Part shown: in pieces, positions 24,902 to 33,137 of the stretch | How positions within the stretch are numbered: position 1 is the stretch's first letter | How the letters are laid out: the number at the start of each line of letters is the position of its first letter | Source: JBGSPL01 sp964511435 | GTDB lineage: Bacteria; Patescibacteriota; CPR2; UBA1875; CAIMLA01 | Assembly (NCBI GenBank): GCA_964511435.1 | Contig: CAZEFH010000006.1 | Location: 1 to 50,223 of the forward strand | Reading direction: 5' to 3' | DNA: 50,223 bases | Position numbers and translations under genes: made by a program | Notes under the pieces: model-generated | Databases searched by the model: none | Told to the model about the DNA's origin: nothing | Seen by the model: only the letters and a program-made list of their open reading frames with translations

Positions 24902-26266
24902 CTATTCCGCTCTCATTACTTCTGCTGGACGAATCTTGGTAATAAACCACGCAGGAATGACGCTACCAACTATGGCAATCAAAAGTGCTGCTCCGATTCC
25001 ATAGAGGATAATATCCCAGCCAACGGTGGTTTGGATATTTCTTAAGGTATTCATTCCCTGACCCGCTAGTGCCATCATATTTCTACCCATACCTGAACCA
25101 GGACGAAAACCAGTAGCCGAAGACTGAGAATTGGTTACCAGCAGATTCATCACCGTTCCGCTCATCGTCACTCCTATAAGTAGGCCGACGATAGAGGCAA
25201 GCCCAGTCAAAGTTAGTGATTCGACTGCAAACTGAGAAATCACCCTGGTGTCAGTAGCTCCGATAGCCTTCAGAACACCGATTTCGCGACGTCTTTCTCT
25301 GGCAATCATCATCATAGTTAGTAGGATGATAGTTGCACCGGTAACGAGGGCACCCACTAGGCTAACTACGGAAATATTCTTAATACTGTCAAACTGCGAG
25401 ATAATTGAGGATGCAGCTTCTTGTGAGGTCGTTACATCCGCTTTATCACTACCTAGCGTAGTAGTAACAGCGCTCTTTACTGAATCGAGATTATCTATCG
25501 AGTCAACTACAACTGTCGCTGCACTTACTTCGCCTACTTGATCCGTCAGTTTCTGGACGGTGGCAAGTGGCATCACCAGTCCATTATTACTAAAGTCATT
25601 CCCAGTATCATAAATACCTACTACTTTCACGGTAGTGTCATATACGGTAAATGTAGAGCCGACGCTCAAATTATTCTTACTTGCGAGTGACTTACCAACA
25701 ATAGCTACATTATCACTACTTGCTGCATCGAAACCCTGACCAGATGTGTATGTCAGCTGACTTACAGCCAGAGCTGTGGTATCGAGTGAGTTTGTCCCAG
25801 TCAGCATAATCGGCATCTTCGGCGCTGACTGAGCGGAGGAACTAGAGACCGAGGTGCTACTTGAACCAGAGTTACTCGGAGGGGTTTGTCCGCCTTCGAT
25901 GCTTCTCTGTCTTTGCCCAAAGCTACCCATCTCCTGGGAAGGTTCAAGGCTAGTATTCGTATCCTTTGTCAAGCGATCACTCAGAGTTTCGACCAGCTTT
26001 GAAACATGATCAATAGAGGAAACTGCGGCTAGCTGTGTAGTCGTTAGAAGCGACCCACTGCCCTCAAAGCCACGCATCCCAGCGGGAGAAATGCTAACAG
26101 TATTACCCGTCGATGACTTTACTTTGTCGATTCTTGCCTGCACCGCTTGTCTTGCAATTAGCATCGTCAGAGCTAAACCAATACTAAGTCCTAGAATCAA
26201 AACGATCGAAAACGTACGCGTCATATTACGAAATGCGTTTCTGATTCCCCGTTTTATTACTCCCAT
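24902..26266 (-). CDS. ABC transporter permease, MacB/FtsX type
   Basis: 454 residues: an N-terminal helix, a large extracytoplasmic MacB-core region (about 45-290, with a Ser/Gly/Pro-rich insert), then three helices with the FtsX signature (ERRREIGVLKAIGATDTRVISQFAVESL). Such mechanotransmission exporters move peptides, antibiotics or lipoproteins, or flag their presence, without passing substrate through the membrane core. The ATG at 26266 is used because AAGGAA lies 5 nt upstream; the ATG at 26302 lacks this and overlaps the terminator. Pairs with the ATPase and probably with the adjacent two-component system. Confidence 0.9.
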   Translation of the reverse strand: MGVIKRGIRNAFRNMTRTFSIVLILGLSIGLALTMLIARQAVQARIDKVKSSTGNTVSISPAGMRGFEGSGSLLTTTQLAAVSSIDHVSKLVETLSDRLTKDTNTSLEPSQEMGSFGQRQRSIEGGQTPPSNSGSSSTSVSSSSAQSAPKMPIMLTGTNSLDTTALAVSQLTYTSGQGFDAASSDNVAIVGKSLASKNNLSVGSTFTVYDTTVKVVGIYDTGNDFSNNGLVMPLATVQKLTDQVGEVSAATVVVDSIDNLDSVKSAVTTTLGSDKADVTTSQEAASSIISQFDSIKNISVVSLVGALVTGATIILLTMMMIARERRREIGVLKAIGATDTRVISQFAVESLTLTGLASIVGLLIGVTMSGTVMNLLVTNSQSSATGFRPGSGMGRNMMALAGQGMNTLRNIQTTVGWDIILYGIGAALLIAIVGSVIPAWFITKIRPAEVMRAE

Positions 26267-26290
26267 GTTATTCCTTTCTTTGTCATCAAT

Positions 26291-26326
26291 AAAAAATGAC
26301 ATCTTAGTTACTCGGTGTCATTTTTA
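26291..26326. terminator. Terminator between histidine kinase and permease genes
   Basis: AAAAATGACA/TGTCATTTTT stem with T-runs on both strands. It separates the two-component operon from the ABC operon. Confidence 0.8.
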
Positions 26327-26363
26327 ACCTTTATTCTGAGATAAGGCTGAGACAAGACGGCCC

Positions 26364-27359
26364 TTAGAGTGGTAGTCTGATGGAGAAAGTTGATCCCTTT
26401 CCTTGCTCGCTACTGACAGAGATAGTACCCTTGTGCAAATCAACTATTTTCTTGGCGAGGGAAAGGCCGAGACCGTAGCCATCGACCCGGTTCTTCGTCC
26501 TAGACTGATCTGCACGATAAAATCGATCAAAAATATGAGGGAGGTCTTGTTCGGTAATCCCAACTCCATGGTCAACGACTTGAATTTCTAGCTGCTTCGA
26601 GTGTTCCATGGCGCGCACCATTACTTCGATCTTTCCGTCACTGTATTTGATAGCATTATCAATCAGTATCGACATCAATTCGGTAAAGTAGGTCTTGTCA
26701 GCCTTTAGTGACAGGTTTTCGGTTACTGTATTTTCAATCTTGGCTCCCCGAATCTTACGATAACGTTCACATACCTCTTCCACAATGTCTCGAGGATTGA
26801 GTACTTCGAGGACCAGCTTCGCCTCCTCGTCACGGGCAAGTGAAAGCAACCCCGAGACAAGTTGCTGCATCTTTTCTACTTCTTCAAGATTACTCGAGAG
26901 AATCTGAGTTAATTCCTTCTTGTCGCTCTTCTTATCCCGTAGTACCACCTCTATCTCTGCCTTCATGGCTGCTAGAGGTGTGCGTAGCTCATGCGAGGCA
27001 TCAGCAGTAAAGCGCTTCTGTTTCTCGTGGGCCTCCTCAATTGGACGGATGGTCCAGTGAGCGAAGATATAGCTAAGACCACCCGCAAGTACAAGTATAA
27101 CGATATTTGTATATGTAAGTTGAACGATGAGACTTTCTTGTGCCTGAGATACCTGTTCCTCCAGCTGGTCTGATAGTTCTGTATCTAGAAGTGGCTGCAT
27201 CATCCTGCCGCCACCCTGGAAAAACTTCTGGTCACGCCGAACACTACGTTCCACTTCCTGCACCGATATTCGATACAGATTCACGCTAAAGAAGACACTG
27301 ATAAGCATTATCACCGTAAGGTACAGAAGTGTTAGTTTGATTGTCGCGGAACGAAACAT
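26364..27359 (-). CDS. Sensor histidine kinase
   Basis: 331 residues: helix 1 (residues about 8-28), a 50-residue extracytoplasmic loop containing FFQGGGRMMQP, helix 2 (about 82-102), a DHP domain with DASHELRTPLA (His123), and an ATPase domain with N-box DNAIKYSDG, G1 DHGVGI, F-box and GYGLGLSLAKKIV. HAMP is absent or minimal. The ATG follows the response regulator stop directly (TAAATG). The short sensor loop next to a MacB-type exporter suggests detection of a peptide or envelope stress. Confidence 0.95.
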   Translation of the reverse strand: MFRSATIKLTLLYLTVIMLISVFFSVNLYRISVQEVERSVRRDQKFFQGGGRMMQPLLDTELSDQLEEQVSQAQESLIVQLTYTNIVILVLAGGLSYIFAHWTIRPIEEAHEKQKRFTADASHELRTPLAAMKAEIEVVLRDKKSDKKELTQILSSNLEEVEKMQQLVSGLLSLARDEEAKLVLEVLNPRDIVEEVCERYRKIRGAKIENTVTENLSLKADKTYFTELMSILIDNAIKYSDGKIEVMVRAMEHSKQLEIQVVDHGVGITEQDLPHIFDRFYRADQSRTKNRVDGYGLGLSLAKKIVDLHKGTISVSSEQGKGSTFSIRLPL

Positions 27360-28037
27360 TTACTTCTCTCCAAGCATATAGCCGAAACCACGCTTCGTAT
27401 GTATTAATGGCTTACTTTTGTGGTTCTTATCAATTTTGTTACGAAGATAACCGATATAGACTTCGACTGTGTTCGGGAGGACATCTGCGTCATAGTCCCA
27501 GACATGGGTAATGATGTTGTCCTTGGTGAGAGTCCGCTCTGGGTTGCGCATCAAGTATTCAAGAAGGGCAAACTCCTTACTCGTGAGCTCCACAAGCTTG
27601 CCAGCTCTCTTCACCGAGTAGCTAGCGGGGTCGAGCTCTAGGTCTGCATACTTTAACACTGGGTTCAGATTGTCCTGTGGCCGACGCAGCAGCGCCCGCA
27701 CCCTAGCGAGCAGCTCCTCGAAGGCAAACGGCTTCACTAGATAATCATCAGCCCCAGCATCAAGTCCATCCACGCGATCTCCGATCGTATCTTTGGCGGT
27801 CACGAAAAGTACCGGAGTATGAACCCCCTGTTTGCGCATCTCCTTGATAATGCCAATGCCGTCGTATGACCCAGGTAACATCCGGTCCAGGATTACTAAG
27901 TCGTACTCCTCGGAGAGGGCATTGTCCATGCCGTCATCACCATCAAAAACCGTGTCTACGGCAAACGACTCCTGCGTGAGTCCCTTCTTGATTGCAGCGG
28001 CTATCTTGTGTTCATCTTCTACTACTAATATTCTCAT
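27360..28037 (-). CDS. OmpR/PhoB-family response regulator
   Basis: 225 residues: receiver domain with acidic pocket EDE (7-9), phospho-acceptor Asp51 (VILDRMLPG), Lys in LFVTAKD and LVKPFAFEEL; then a winged-helix DNA-binding domain ending IHTKRGFGYML. The ATG at 28037 is set by TATAAT (28045-28050) ending 7 nt upstream, a leaderless layout; the upstream ATG at 28085 lies before that promoter. Cotranscribed with the kinase. Confidence 0.96.
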   Translation of the reverse strand: MRILVVEDEHKIAAAIKKGLTQESFAVDTVFDGDDGMDNALSEEYDLVILDRMLPGSYDGIGIIKEMRKQGVHTPVLFVTAKDTIGDRVDGLDAGADDYLVKPFAFEELLARVRALLRRPQDNLNPVLKYADLELDPASYSVKRAGKLVELTSKEFALLEYLMRNPERTLTKDNIITHVWDYDADVLPNTVEVYIGYLRNKIDKNHKSKPLIHTKRGFGYMLGEK

Positions 28038-28083
28038 ATTATCAATTATACGCTCGTTTCTGAGTTTTAGCTGAGAACTAAAC

Positions 28084-28105
28084 AAGCCCGACTCTTGTCG
28101 GGCTT
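28084..28105 (-). terminator. Terminator upstream of the response regulator gene
   Basis: AAGCCCGAC/GTCGGGCTT stem followed on the minus strand by TGTTTAG. It ends the 159-residue membrane protein transcript. Confidence 0.8.
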
Positions 28106-28124
28106 GCCATAAAGGGGGAACAAA

Positions 28125-28604
28125 TTATCGAATAGTAATCTGAGAAACAGTATCATCGGCGGTATCCACCCCCGTAACGGAGATAGTGTCACCTACTTTA
28201 ACATCGCTCTTTGACCCAGTAGTGGTCTTCTTATAAACAGTACTATCATTCACAGTAATGGTCTCTGTGTTGCCATTTGGTAGCTTGATAGTAATGGTGT
28301 TTCCATCTATTTTTGTCACTTCACCTCCAGCGCGGTTACCACCTCTCACGCCCATCATACCGCCGCGAAGACCTGATCCACCCCTATCATCCTGATCAAA
28401 ACCGCCGCTCATCATTCCATATCCGCGGGTATTAAATACACGTTTAGTGCCTGCAAATTTGAGCGGGAAATGATCCGCTACTATATAGCCAAGTCCACCA
28501 CCAAGAACGAAGACTAGTACGTAGGTACCTACCTTTACGAGAACTGTCTTCGACAGCTTGATTTCGTTTGATTTATCTACTGCCTTTACCTTTTCTTCAG
28601 CCAT
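28125..28604 (-). CDS. Membrane-anchored protein with DUF5666-like OB domain
   Basis: 159 residues: cytosolic Lys-rich N-terminus, one membrane helix (VLVKVGTYVLVFVLGGGLGYIVA), a Gly/Arg/Met-rich spacer (MMSGGFDQDDRGGSGLRGGM) and a C-terminal beta domain (GEVTKIDGNTITIKLPNGNTE and VKVGDTISVTG) like DUF5666. Function unknown. It lies just upstream of the two-component/ABC cluster on the same strand but is separated by a terminator. Confidence 0.7.
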   Translation of the reverse strand: MAEEKVKAVDKSNEIKLSKTVLVKVGTYVLVFVLGGGLGYIVADHFPLKFAGTKRVFNTRGYGMMSGGFDQDDRGGSGLRGGMMGVRGGNRAGGEVTKIDGNTITIKLPNGNTETITVNDSTVYKKTTTGSKSDVKVGDTISVTGVDTADDTVSQITIR

Positions 28605-28676
28605 TTTTACTCCTATTTATTATCATTTTCAATATTGTAGCGGACCAAACTGAGAGAATGCTGAAATAAAAGAAAA

Positions 28677-28700
28677 GACCACTCCCGAGAGAGTGGCCTC
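28677..28700 (-). terminator. Terminator of the acyltransferase gene
   Basis: Minus strand GGCCACTC-TCTCGG-GAGTGGTC (one G-T pair) followed by TTTTCTTTT. Confidence 0.85.
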
Positions 28701-28721
28701 TTCCGTGAATGGTCGTTGTGA

Positions 28722-29438
28722 CTACTGGAAGCACCCCAGATCTTCCATCGACTGTCGTAGCACTGCCAGTTGCTCCTCTGTAGTCTGGCCCTTAATCGGG
28801 TAGAAGGGCTGTCCGTATTTCAGGACATACTCACCGCGGTGACCTAGGGAGGGCCTCGTCGACTTGATTAGCACTGGCACCACCGGTACATGAGCGCTCT
28901 GAGCAAACTTGATCGAACCCGCATGTAAGGTTAGCTCCTCTGAGCTAGTGCGGTGACGGTGACGGGTACCCTCTGGAAAAATCCCGACTACTCCACCGCC
29001 CTTCAAGATCTTACCGATTGCACGGATAGTCTCGCGCTCAGGCAGATCTCCCGGATTTACCGGCCTAGTTACTGGGATACAGAGGACAGAGTAGGTCAGC
29101 CAGGTCGCCATTCCCTCAGGAACGACTAGAGTGAAGGGGCCCGATCGAAATCTCCCGCCTCTAAAGATCTCGATCTTGGCGAGCCAGTAGATTGGCTCAC
29201 CCCAGTAGTAGTGAAACCAGCTCATCGGGAACGGATCGGTCTCATTGTCATGATTGGGAGCTATGATATACCCCGAGTCTTTTGGTGTATTCTCATAGCC
29301 CAAAATCGTGACGCGGTACACCATAGGAATGATGATACCGAAAATGCGTGCAAGAAGAGCGTAGAACCAGCTAACCTTCCCTATCTCCTCGCCTCGCATA
29401 AAGGGAGGCATAACCTCAGGTGCAAACAGTCCTTCCAT
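28722..29438 (-). CDS. Lysophospholipid acyltransferase (PlsC-like)
   Basis: Transfers an acyl chain to lysophosphatidate or a similar acceptor at the membrane. NHDNETDPF gives the HX4D motif (His63, Asp68), FPEGTR is the acceptor-binding motif, and an N-terminal hydrophobic helix is present. The ATG at 29438 has GGGAGG 5-6 nt upstream; the ATG at 29483 has no ribosome site. About 238 residues. The codons are visibly GC-richer than in neighbouring genes, as in the 41.4-43.4 kb block. It may use host-derived lipids, since CPR usually lack full lipid synthesis (inference). Confidence 0.87.
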   Translation of the reverse strand: MEGLFAPEVMPPFMRGEEIGKVSWFYALLARIFGIIIPMVYRVTILGYENTPKDSGYIIAPNHDNETDPFPMSWFHYYWGEPIYWLAKIEIFRGGRFRSGPFTLVVPEGMATWLTYSVLCIPVTRPVNPGDLPERETIRAIGKILKGGGVVGIFPEGTRHRHRTSSEELTLHAGSIKFAQSAHVPVVPVLIKSTRPSLGHRGEYVLKYGQPFYPIKGQTTEEQLAVLRQSMEDLGCFQ

Positions 29439-29489
29439 GGTGGCCTCCCAGCTCGGAATGGCTAGTCGAAGCAATACTAGCACTGATTC

Positions 29490-29518
29490 TTGATTCTTTC
29501 AATATTTTCTGCTATAAT
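29490..29518 (+). promoter_or_regulatory. Promoter for tRNA-Asp
   Basis: TTGATT, 17-nt spacer, TATAAT; transcription would start about 58 nt before the tRNA. Confidence 0.7.
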
Positions 29519-29582
29519 ATCCCATGTTATATCGCGGTGACAGCGCACAGCTCTCATCAAAATATACAAGATGCATTTGTCG

Positions 29583-29659
29583 GGCCCCGTAGTTCAGTTG
29601 GTTAGAACGCCACACTGTCACTGTGGAGGTCGCCAGTTCGAGTCTGGTCGGGGTCGCCA
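29583..29659 (+). tRNA. tRNA-Asp (anticodon GTC), island insertion site
   Basis: Acceptor GGCCCCG/CGGGGTC, anticodon stem CCACA/TGTGG with loop CTGTCAC (anticodon GTC), TTCGAGT T-loop, discriminator G and encoded CCA. The recombinase reading frame on the opposite strand ends inside it (29618), and AT-rich foreign DNA begins directly after the CCA. Confidence 0.95.
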
Positions 29660-31222
29660 AATAGCACACAATGGAGCCAACTCGGCTCCTTTTGCGTTTG
29701 TAGAGCCAAAATCTATTGGTTCTAGAATTTTATCTAACTTTTCTGAATATTCTGGTATTCTCGAACTATTTGTTTGAACAACCGCAGTCATTAAAATCTC
29801 AAATATTGGGTTAAGTTTCAATACAATCTCTGAATCGACTTTTTCTATACTTTTACAAAGTAATTTTAGTAGTTTCTTTTTATCATCAAGACTCTTACGA
29901 GAATAGGCGGCTGATAGGTTCTGTGTTAAATCAAAAATTTCTACGCTTAACTGCTTGTAGTCCAAGTCTTTTGTCGAGACGTTGCTTAATTCTGTATTTA
30001 GACGATTCTTTTCCTCGTTAAGCTCTTGGGCTTTTCTCTGATAAGTTTCTGTGCTTATTATCTCACTTAATCTATCATCATAAAGCCTATCTAGTTTATT
30101 GCTTATTATTTTAAGGTTCTTGGTGATTTCTTCTACTTTGGATTTTCTAAGTAACACCTCATCGTTATGACTTTCCAATAGAGACAATCTAATCCATTCG
30201 GTAATGCGTGGATTATTTAGTGTTAATTTCTTAATCGTGCTGTTGATCCTGTCATCAATTTCTGTTTCTTTTATCCAATTTCTGTCTTTGCAACCTGAGT
30301 GAGAATAATTACAATGACCATACCATATGCCTTTATGTTTTTCCCAAGTTACCACCCCACCGCAAGAAGAACACCGAATCATTCCTTTATAGACATAGGC
30401 AATTTTTGAATTTTTAGGCGTTGTTTTTCCCGACAATAAACTTTGGACTCTTTCGAATAACTCTATTGAAATGATTGCTTCGTGTTTTGCTGGATAAACT
30501 TTACCATTCCATTGCATTCGACCAGAGTAATAGGGGTTTCTTAAAATTTCATACACCCTTCTTTTGTTAAGTTGATTACCATTAGAACTTCTTAATCCCT
30601 CTTCTCTTATTAACTGGGCAACTTTTTCCAAAGAATAGATACCAGTTCCATAAAGTTCAAATACCTTTTTGATAAGGGGCGCTTTCTCTGTGTCAATTAC
30701 GTGAAGTCGTTTTCCTTTGTCGCCAGTTGAAATATACCCTAGTGGTGGGCGAGAAGGATACCATCCTTGTGCTATCTTTTCTTTTTGACCTTTTCTAACT
30801 TCTTCAGATAGGTTATCGATATAGTATTGTGCTACAGAAACCTTGATGTTCCATATAAACTTTTCGTTAGATTTAGATTCTTTGTTTAGAATAACATTTT
30901 CTTTAACGAAGTGAACCTCGTGAGAAGAACTTTCATTGATCCATTCGTTAATTAAGTAAGCATCTTTTAGGTTTCTAGTGAGTCTGTCTGTTTTTTCGCA
31001 TAAAATGACGTTTATCTCATTCTTTCTTGTATGTTCAATCATTTCATTAAATGTTTTTCTTTGAACTTTACCACTTGCTGATTCTGAAATTCTAAAAGGT
31101 TTACCAAAAGAAAACCCTTTTTGAGTTGCATATTCTTTAAGTAGTTTCTCTTGTGAGTCTAGAGAATAACCTGTTTCTTCTTGTTCTTTTGTTGACACTC
31201 TTGCGTTGATTACTGCTTTCAT
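29618..31222 (-). CDS. Large serine recombinase
   Basis: 534 residues. The N-terminal resolvase domain has INARVSTKEQEETGYSLDSQ with catalytic Ser10 and Arg8, and CEKTDRLTRNL with further active-site residues. A recombinase domain follows (PPLGYISTGDKGK, NGNQLNKRRVYEILRNPYY), then a zinc ribbon (RCSSCGGVV and HCNYSHSGCK) and a coiled coil (about 365-420). The Shine-Dalgarno is AAGGAG. The last residues (WRPRPDSNWRPPQ) are encoded by antisense tRNA-Asp sequence and are not an evolved tail, so the gene is truncated or fused at the integration junction. It likely catalysed insertion of the island. Confidence 0.93.
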   Translation of the reverse strand: MKAVINARVSTKEQEETGYSLDSQEKLLKEYATQKGFSFGKPFRISESASGKVQRKTFNEMIEHTRKNEINVILCEKTDRLTRNLKDAYLINEWINESSSHEVHFVKENVILNKESKSNEKFIWNIKVSVAQYYIDNLSEEVRKGQKEKIAQGWYPSRPPLGYISTGDKGKRLHVIDTEKAPLIKKVFELYGTGIYSLEKVAQLIREEGLRSSNGNQLNKRRVYEILRNPYYSGRMQWNGKVYPAKHEAIISIELFERVQSLLSGKTTPKNSKIAYVYKGMIRCSSCGGVVTWEKHKGIWYGHCNYSHSGCKDRNWIKETEIDDRINSTIKKLTLNNPRITEWIRLSLLESHNDEVLLRKSKVEEITKNLKIISNKLDRLYDDRLSEIISTETYQRKAQELNEEKNRLNTELSNVSTKDLDYKQLSVEIFDLTQNLSAAYSRKSLDDKKKLLKLLCKSIEKVDSEIVLKLNPIFEILMTAVVQTNSSRIPEYSEKLDKILEPIDFGSTNAKGAELAPLCAIWRPRPDSNWRPPQ

Positions 31223-31249
31223 TTTTTGTTTCTCCTTTTTTACAATACA

Positions 31250-31357
31250 AAGAGGGGCATCCTGCTGGACACAGCCTCCCTTACGAAAAACTGAACAGAA
31301 ATGCCCCTCTTCGGGCTTCCGTAAGGTATTATTAAGCTGTGTCCATAAGTAATTATA
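31250..31357 (-). promoter_or_regulatory. Extended -10 promoter and pseudoknot-forming leader of the recombinase gene
   Basis: TGGTATAAT (-10 at 31352-31357) places transcription start at about 31344, the first base of a 9-bp stem GGACACAGC (31336-31344) / GCTGTGTCC (31267-31275). It encloses a 7-bp stem CCTTACG/CGTAAGG (31320-31326 with 31279-31285). The loop holds AAGAGGGGCAT (31301-31311), which is perfectly complementary over 11 nt to ATGCCCCTCTT (31250-31260) just before the Shine-Dalgarno. The result is an H-type pseudoknot of 27 perfect pairs in 95 nt. It probably controls recombinase expression; alternatively it overlaps an att site. Confidence 0.75.
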
Positions 31358-31456
31358 CCATATTTTGGCTTTATATTCACCTTTAGTTACAAGATAGTTA
31401 ACAAGAAAGTTACTATATAGAACTATCTTAATAACTATAGTAACTATATAGGGGCC

Positions 31457-31777
31457 TTAAAATGGCATATACTCTAAGTCTTCAAGTTTTCTCTCTTCAA
31501 AGGCTTCAGTAATTTTAGTTTCAATAATTGAATTGATTTCTTTATCCTTGGTCCATATGGCATAGAAGGGCTTATTGACTTTAGATGTCCCATAACAGGG
31601 TGGTTGAATCCAAAGGGGATTGTCTTCATAGTTACTTTTCCCTAATCTCCATCCTCTAATCTCAAAAACTCCACCTAAAACAATAACTGCAGTTCCATAC
31701 CAACGACCATTTTCCTTTAAGTTAATCTTAACCTCAGCTTTTTCCACTAATGCTAATAGCATTTCTCTTTCCTTCAT
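31457..31777 (-). CDS. Small unknown protein, possibly SpoVG-like
   Basis: 106 residues. The pattern FEIRGWRLGKSN ... LWIQPPCYGT ... FYAIWTKDKEINSIIETKI recalls the SpoVG-like fold seen in phage and plasmid genes, but the match is weak. The ATG at 31777 has GGAG 7 nt upstream. It overlaps the end of the preceding gene by 4 nt, so it is the last of a run of small coupled genes. Confidence 0.6.
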   Translation of the reverse strand: MKEREMLLALVEKAEVKINLKENGRWYGTAVIVLGGVFEIRGWRLGKSNYEDNPLWIQPPCYGTSKVNKPFYAIWTKDKEINSIIETKITEAFEERKLEDLEYMPF

Positions 31778-32049
31778 TCCCAATCTCCTTCATAGATATA
31801 ATCCAATAATGGTTTTTCAGTCCAATTACTAAAGGCCTCTAACATTTCAATTTTCGAGTTAAACTTTCCAGAATTGCTTATTCCTGGTAGATAAACTACT
31901 TCCAAATCGTATTCTGAAAAATCCTCCTCTTTACAAATTGAATAGATTTTCATTTTTTTTCTAAAACTGACCGACAAGACGTTCCCGTCATTTTTTGTTA
32001 ACTTTAGTCTAATTAACGGCTTTGCGTTTTTACTTATCTTGGTTTTCAT
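31774..32049 (-). CDS. Small unknown protein of the island
   Basis: 91 residues, basic N-terminus (KTKISKNAKPLIRLKLTKN) and acidic C-terminus (LLDYIYEGDWE). No recognised family. The ATG at 32049 is chosen for its AAGGAGG 5 nt upstream. Its start overlaps the 3' end of the 51-residue gene and its end overlaps the next gene by 4 nt, so the three are translated as a coupled set. Confidence 0.6.
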   Translation of the reverse strand: MKTKISKNAKPLIRLKLTKNDGNVLSVSFRKKMKIYSICKEEDFSEYDLEVVYLPGISNSGKFNSKIEMLEAFSNWTEKPLLDYIYEGDWE

Positions 32050-32185
32050 CTTCCTCCTTTTCATATAGGAGTCTTACAAATTCGGAAAACTGACAACCAC
32101 TAACTAGCAACTCTTCAGAGGTGAGCTCATTATTATAATCCTCCTTGAGAATCCTATTCAGTTGGTTTAACAGGTTTTCTTTCAT
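32030..32185 (-). CDS. 51-residue acidic protein, unknown
   Basis: A short gene starting MKENLLNQLNRILKEDYNNE and ending FVRLLYEKEEDENQDK, probably helical and acidic. AGGAG lies 9 nt before the ATG, inside the 3' arm of a hairpin (32197-32215). It overlaps the next gene by 20 nt in another frame. The ribosome site and gene chain support it; function unknown. Confidence 0.6.
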   Translation of the reverse strand: MKENLLNQLNRILKEDYNNELTSEELLVSGCQFSEFVRLLYEKEEDENQDK

Positions 32186-32196
32186 TATTAAAAACT

Positions 32197-32215
32197 CCTG
32201 TATTGAGAATACAGG
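32197..32215 (-). promoter_or_regulatory. Hairpin covering the ribosome site of the 51-residue gene
   Basis: On the minus strand CCTGTATT-CTC-AATACAGG is followed by AGTTTTTAAT. The AGGAG ribosome site is partly in the stem. It could act as an attenuator/terminator or block translation. Confidence 0.55.
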
Positions 32216-32243
32216 ATCTTAAGTCTGGAATTGTCAGATAAAG

Positions 32244-33101
32244 TCAGATAAGTTTCTTATCTAAAGAGACTGTTAGTGAAGTTGGCTTAATTGCTTCTTC
32301 TATACCAGTTTCTTTTTCAATCTTCTTGTTTATTGAAGTTACAACACTATGGATTTTCTTGTAGTATAGATTGTCCCTATATTTGTCATATTGATGTCCT
32401 TCGATAAACTTAAAAATATCACCTATATACACCATCCTATTTTTACTCTTAAACAAAAGTTTAAGTAGTAGTAATTCTTTGGTATTTTCGGTATTCGTCT
32501 TTTTAATTTTAACTTTTTTGCCTTTAATATAAAGCTCACCAGTCTCTTCGTTGAAATGTGTTTTTTCAGACAGTAGAGGGTTTCCTTTAAGTATTTCAAT
32601 AATTATATAATGGGTTTCAGCTGTTACTTTTAAGTTGGTAGAATTACTTGGTAATAAGTCGAAGGCAGCAAAAAAGGGAGGACCTTCATTTCGCGTGCTG
32701 TAAAAAATCATTTCATCTAATTTTTGAGATTGATTCCTAATCTCCTTACCAATTAAATACTTCTCATTCAGCTCATCTGAAATAAAAGATGGATGAGAAA
32801 GTGGAGCAGAGCTAGGGAATAGCCCTTTTTTATAAAGGAACATAATTGAAAAATCTATTAAAAATTCTCTGTTAATCATTTCTTTTTCAAGTAGTTTTTC
32901 AAGAATTTTTTGAGCATTTGGTGAATCACCTAATAATTTAACGTATATTAGAGATTCTTCGGTCACCTTTGGCATAATAGAAATATCAAATTCTTCTAAA
33001 AAGTTATTCTTAGGATCAAATCCTGACATATCTTCTTTTAACTTTTTTAGCTTTGAAAAGGAATTATTAAGTTTTTCTATTAGCTCTTTATTATCTTTCA
33101 T
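32244..33101 (-). CDS. Unknown protein with possible C-terminal winged helix
   Basis: 285 residues. The N-terminal third is helical with Lys/Glu-rich segments. The C-terminal 100 residues (FNEETGELYIKGKKVKIKKT, then ELLLLKLLF, VYIGDIFKFIEG and a long helix HSVVTSINKKIEKE) follow the strand-helix pattern of an OmpR-type winged helix, as in regulators carried by CPR mobile elements. DNA binding is therefore inferred, not shown by a motif. It lies 36 nt after the methyltransferase gene on the same strand and may control the restriction-modification genes. Confidence 0.55.
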   Translation of the reverse strand: MKDNKELIEKLNNSFSKLKKLKEDMSGFDPKNNFLEEFDISIMPKVTEESLIYVKLLGDSPNAQKILEKLLEKEMINREFLIDFSIMFLYKKGLFPSSAPLSHPSFISDELNEKYLIGKEIRNQSQKLDEMIFYSTRNEGPPFFAAFDLLPSNSTNLKVTAETHYIIIEILKGNPLLSEKTHFNEETGELYIKGKKVKIKKTNTENTKELLLLKLLFKSKNRMVYIGDIFKFIEGHQYDKYRDNLYYKKIHSVVTSINKKIEKETGIEEAIKPTSLTVSLDKKLI

Positions 33102-33137
33102 TTTGTTATATTTAATTATCTCATTTAATCTCTAGTA

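Noticed and set aside
29618..29660. Functional C-terminal tail WRPRPDSNWRPPQ on the recombinase
   Set aside because: It is encoded by the antisense of tRNA-Asp and is a common artefact next to tRNA genes.
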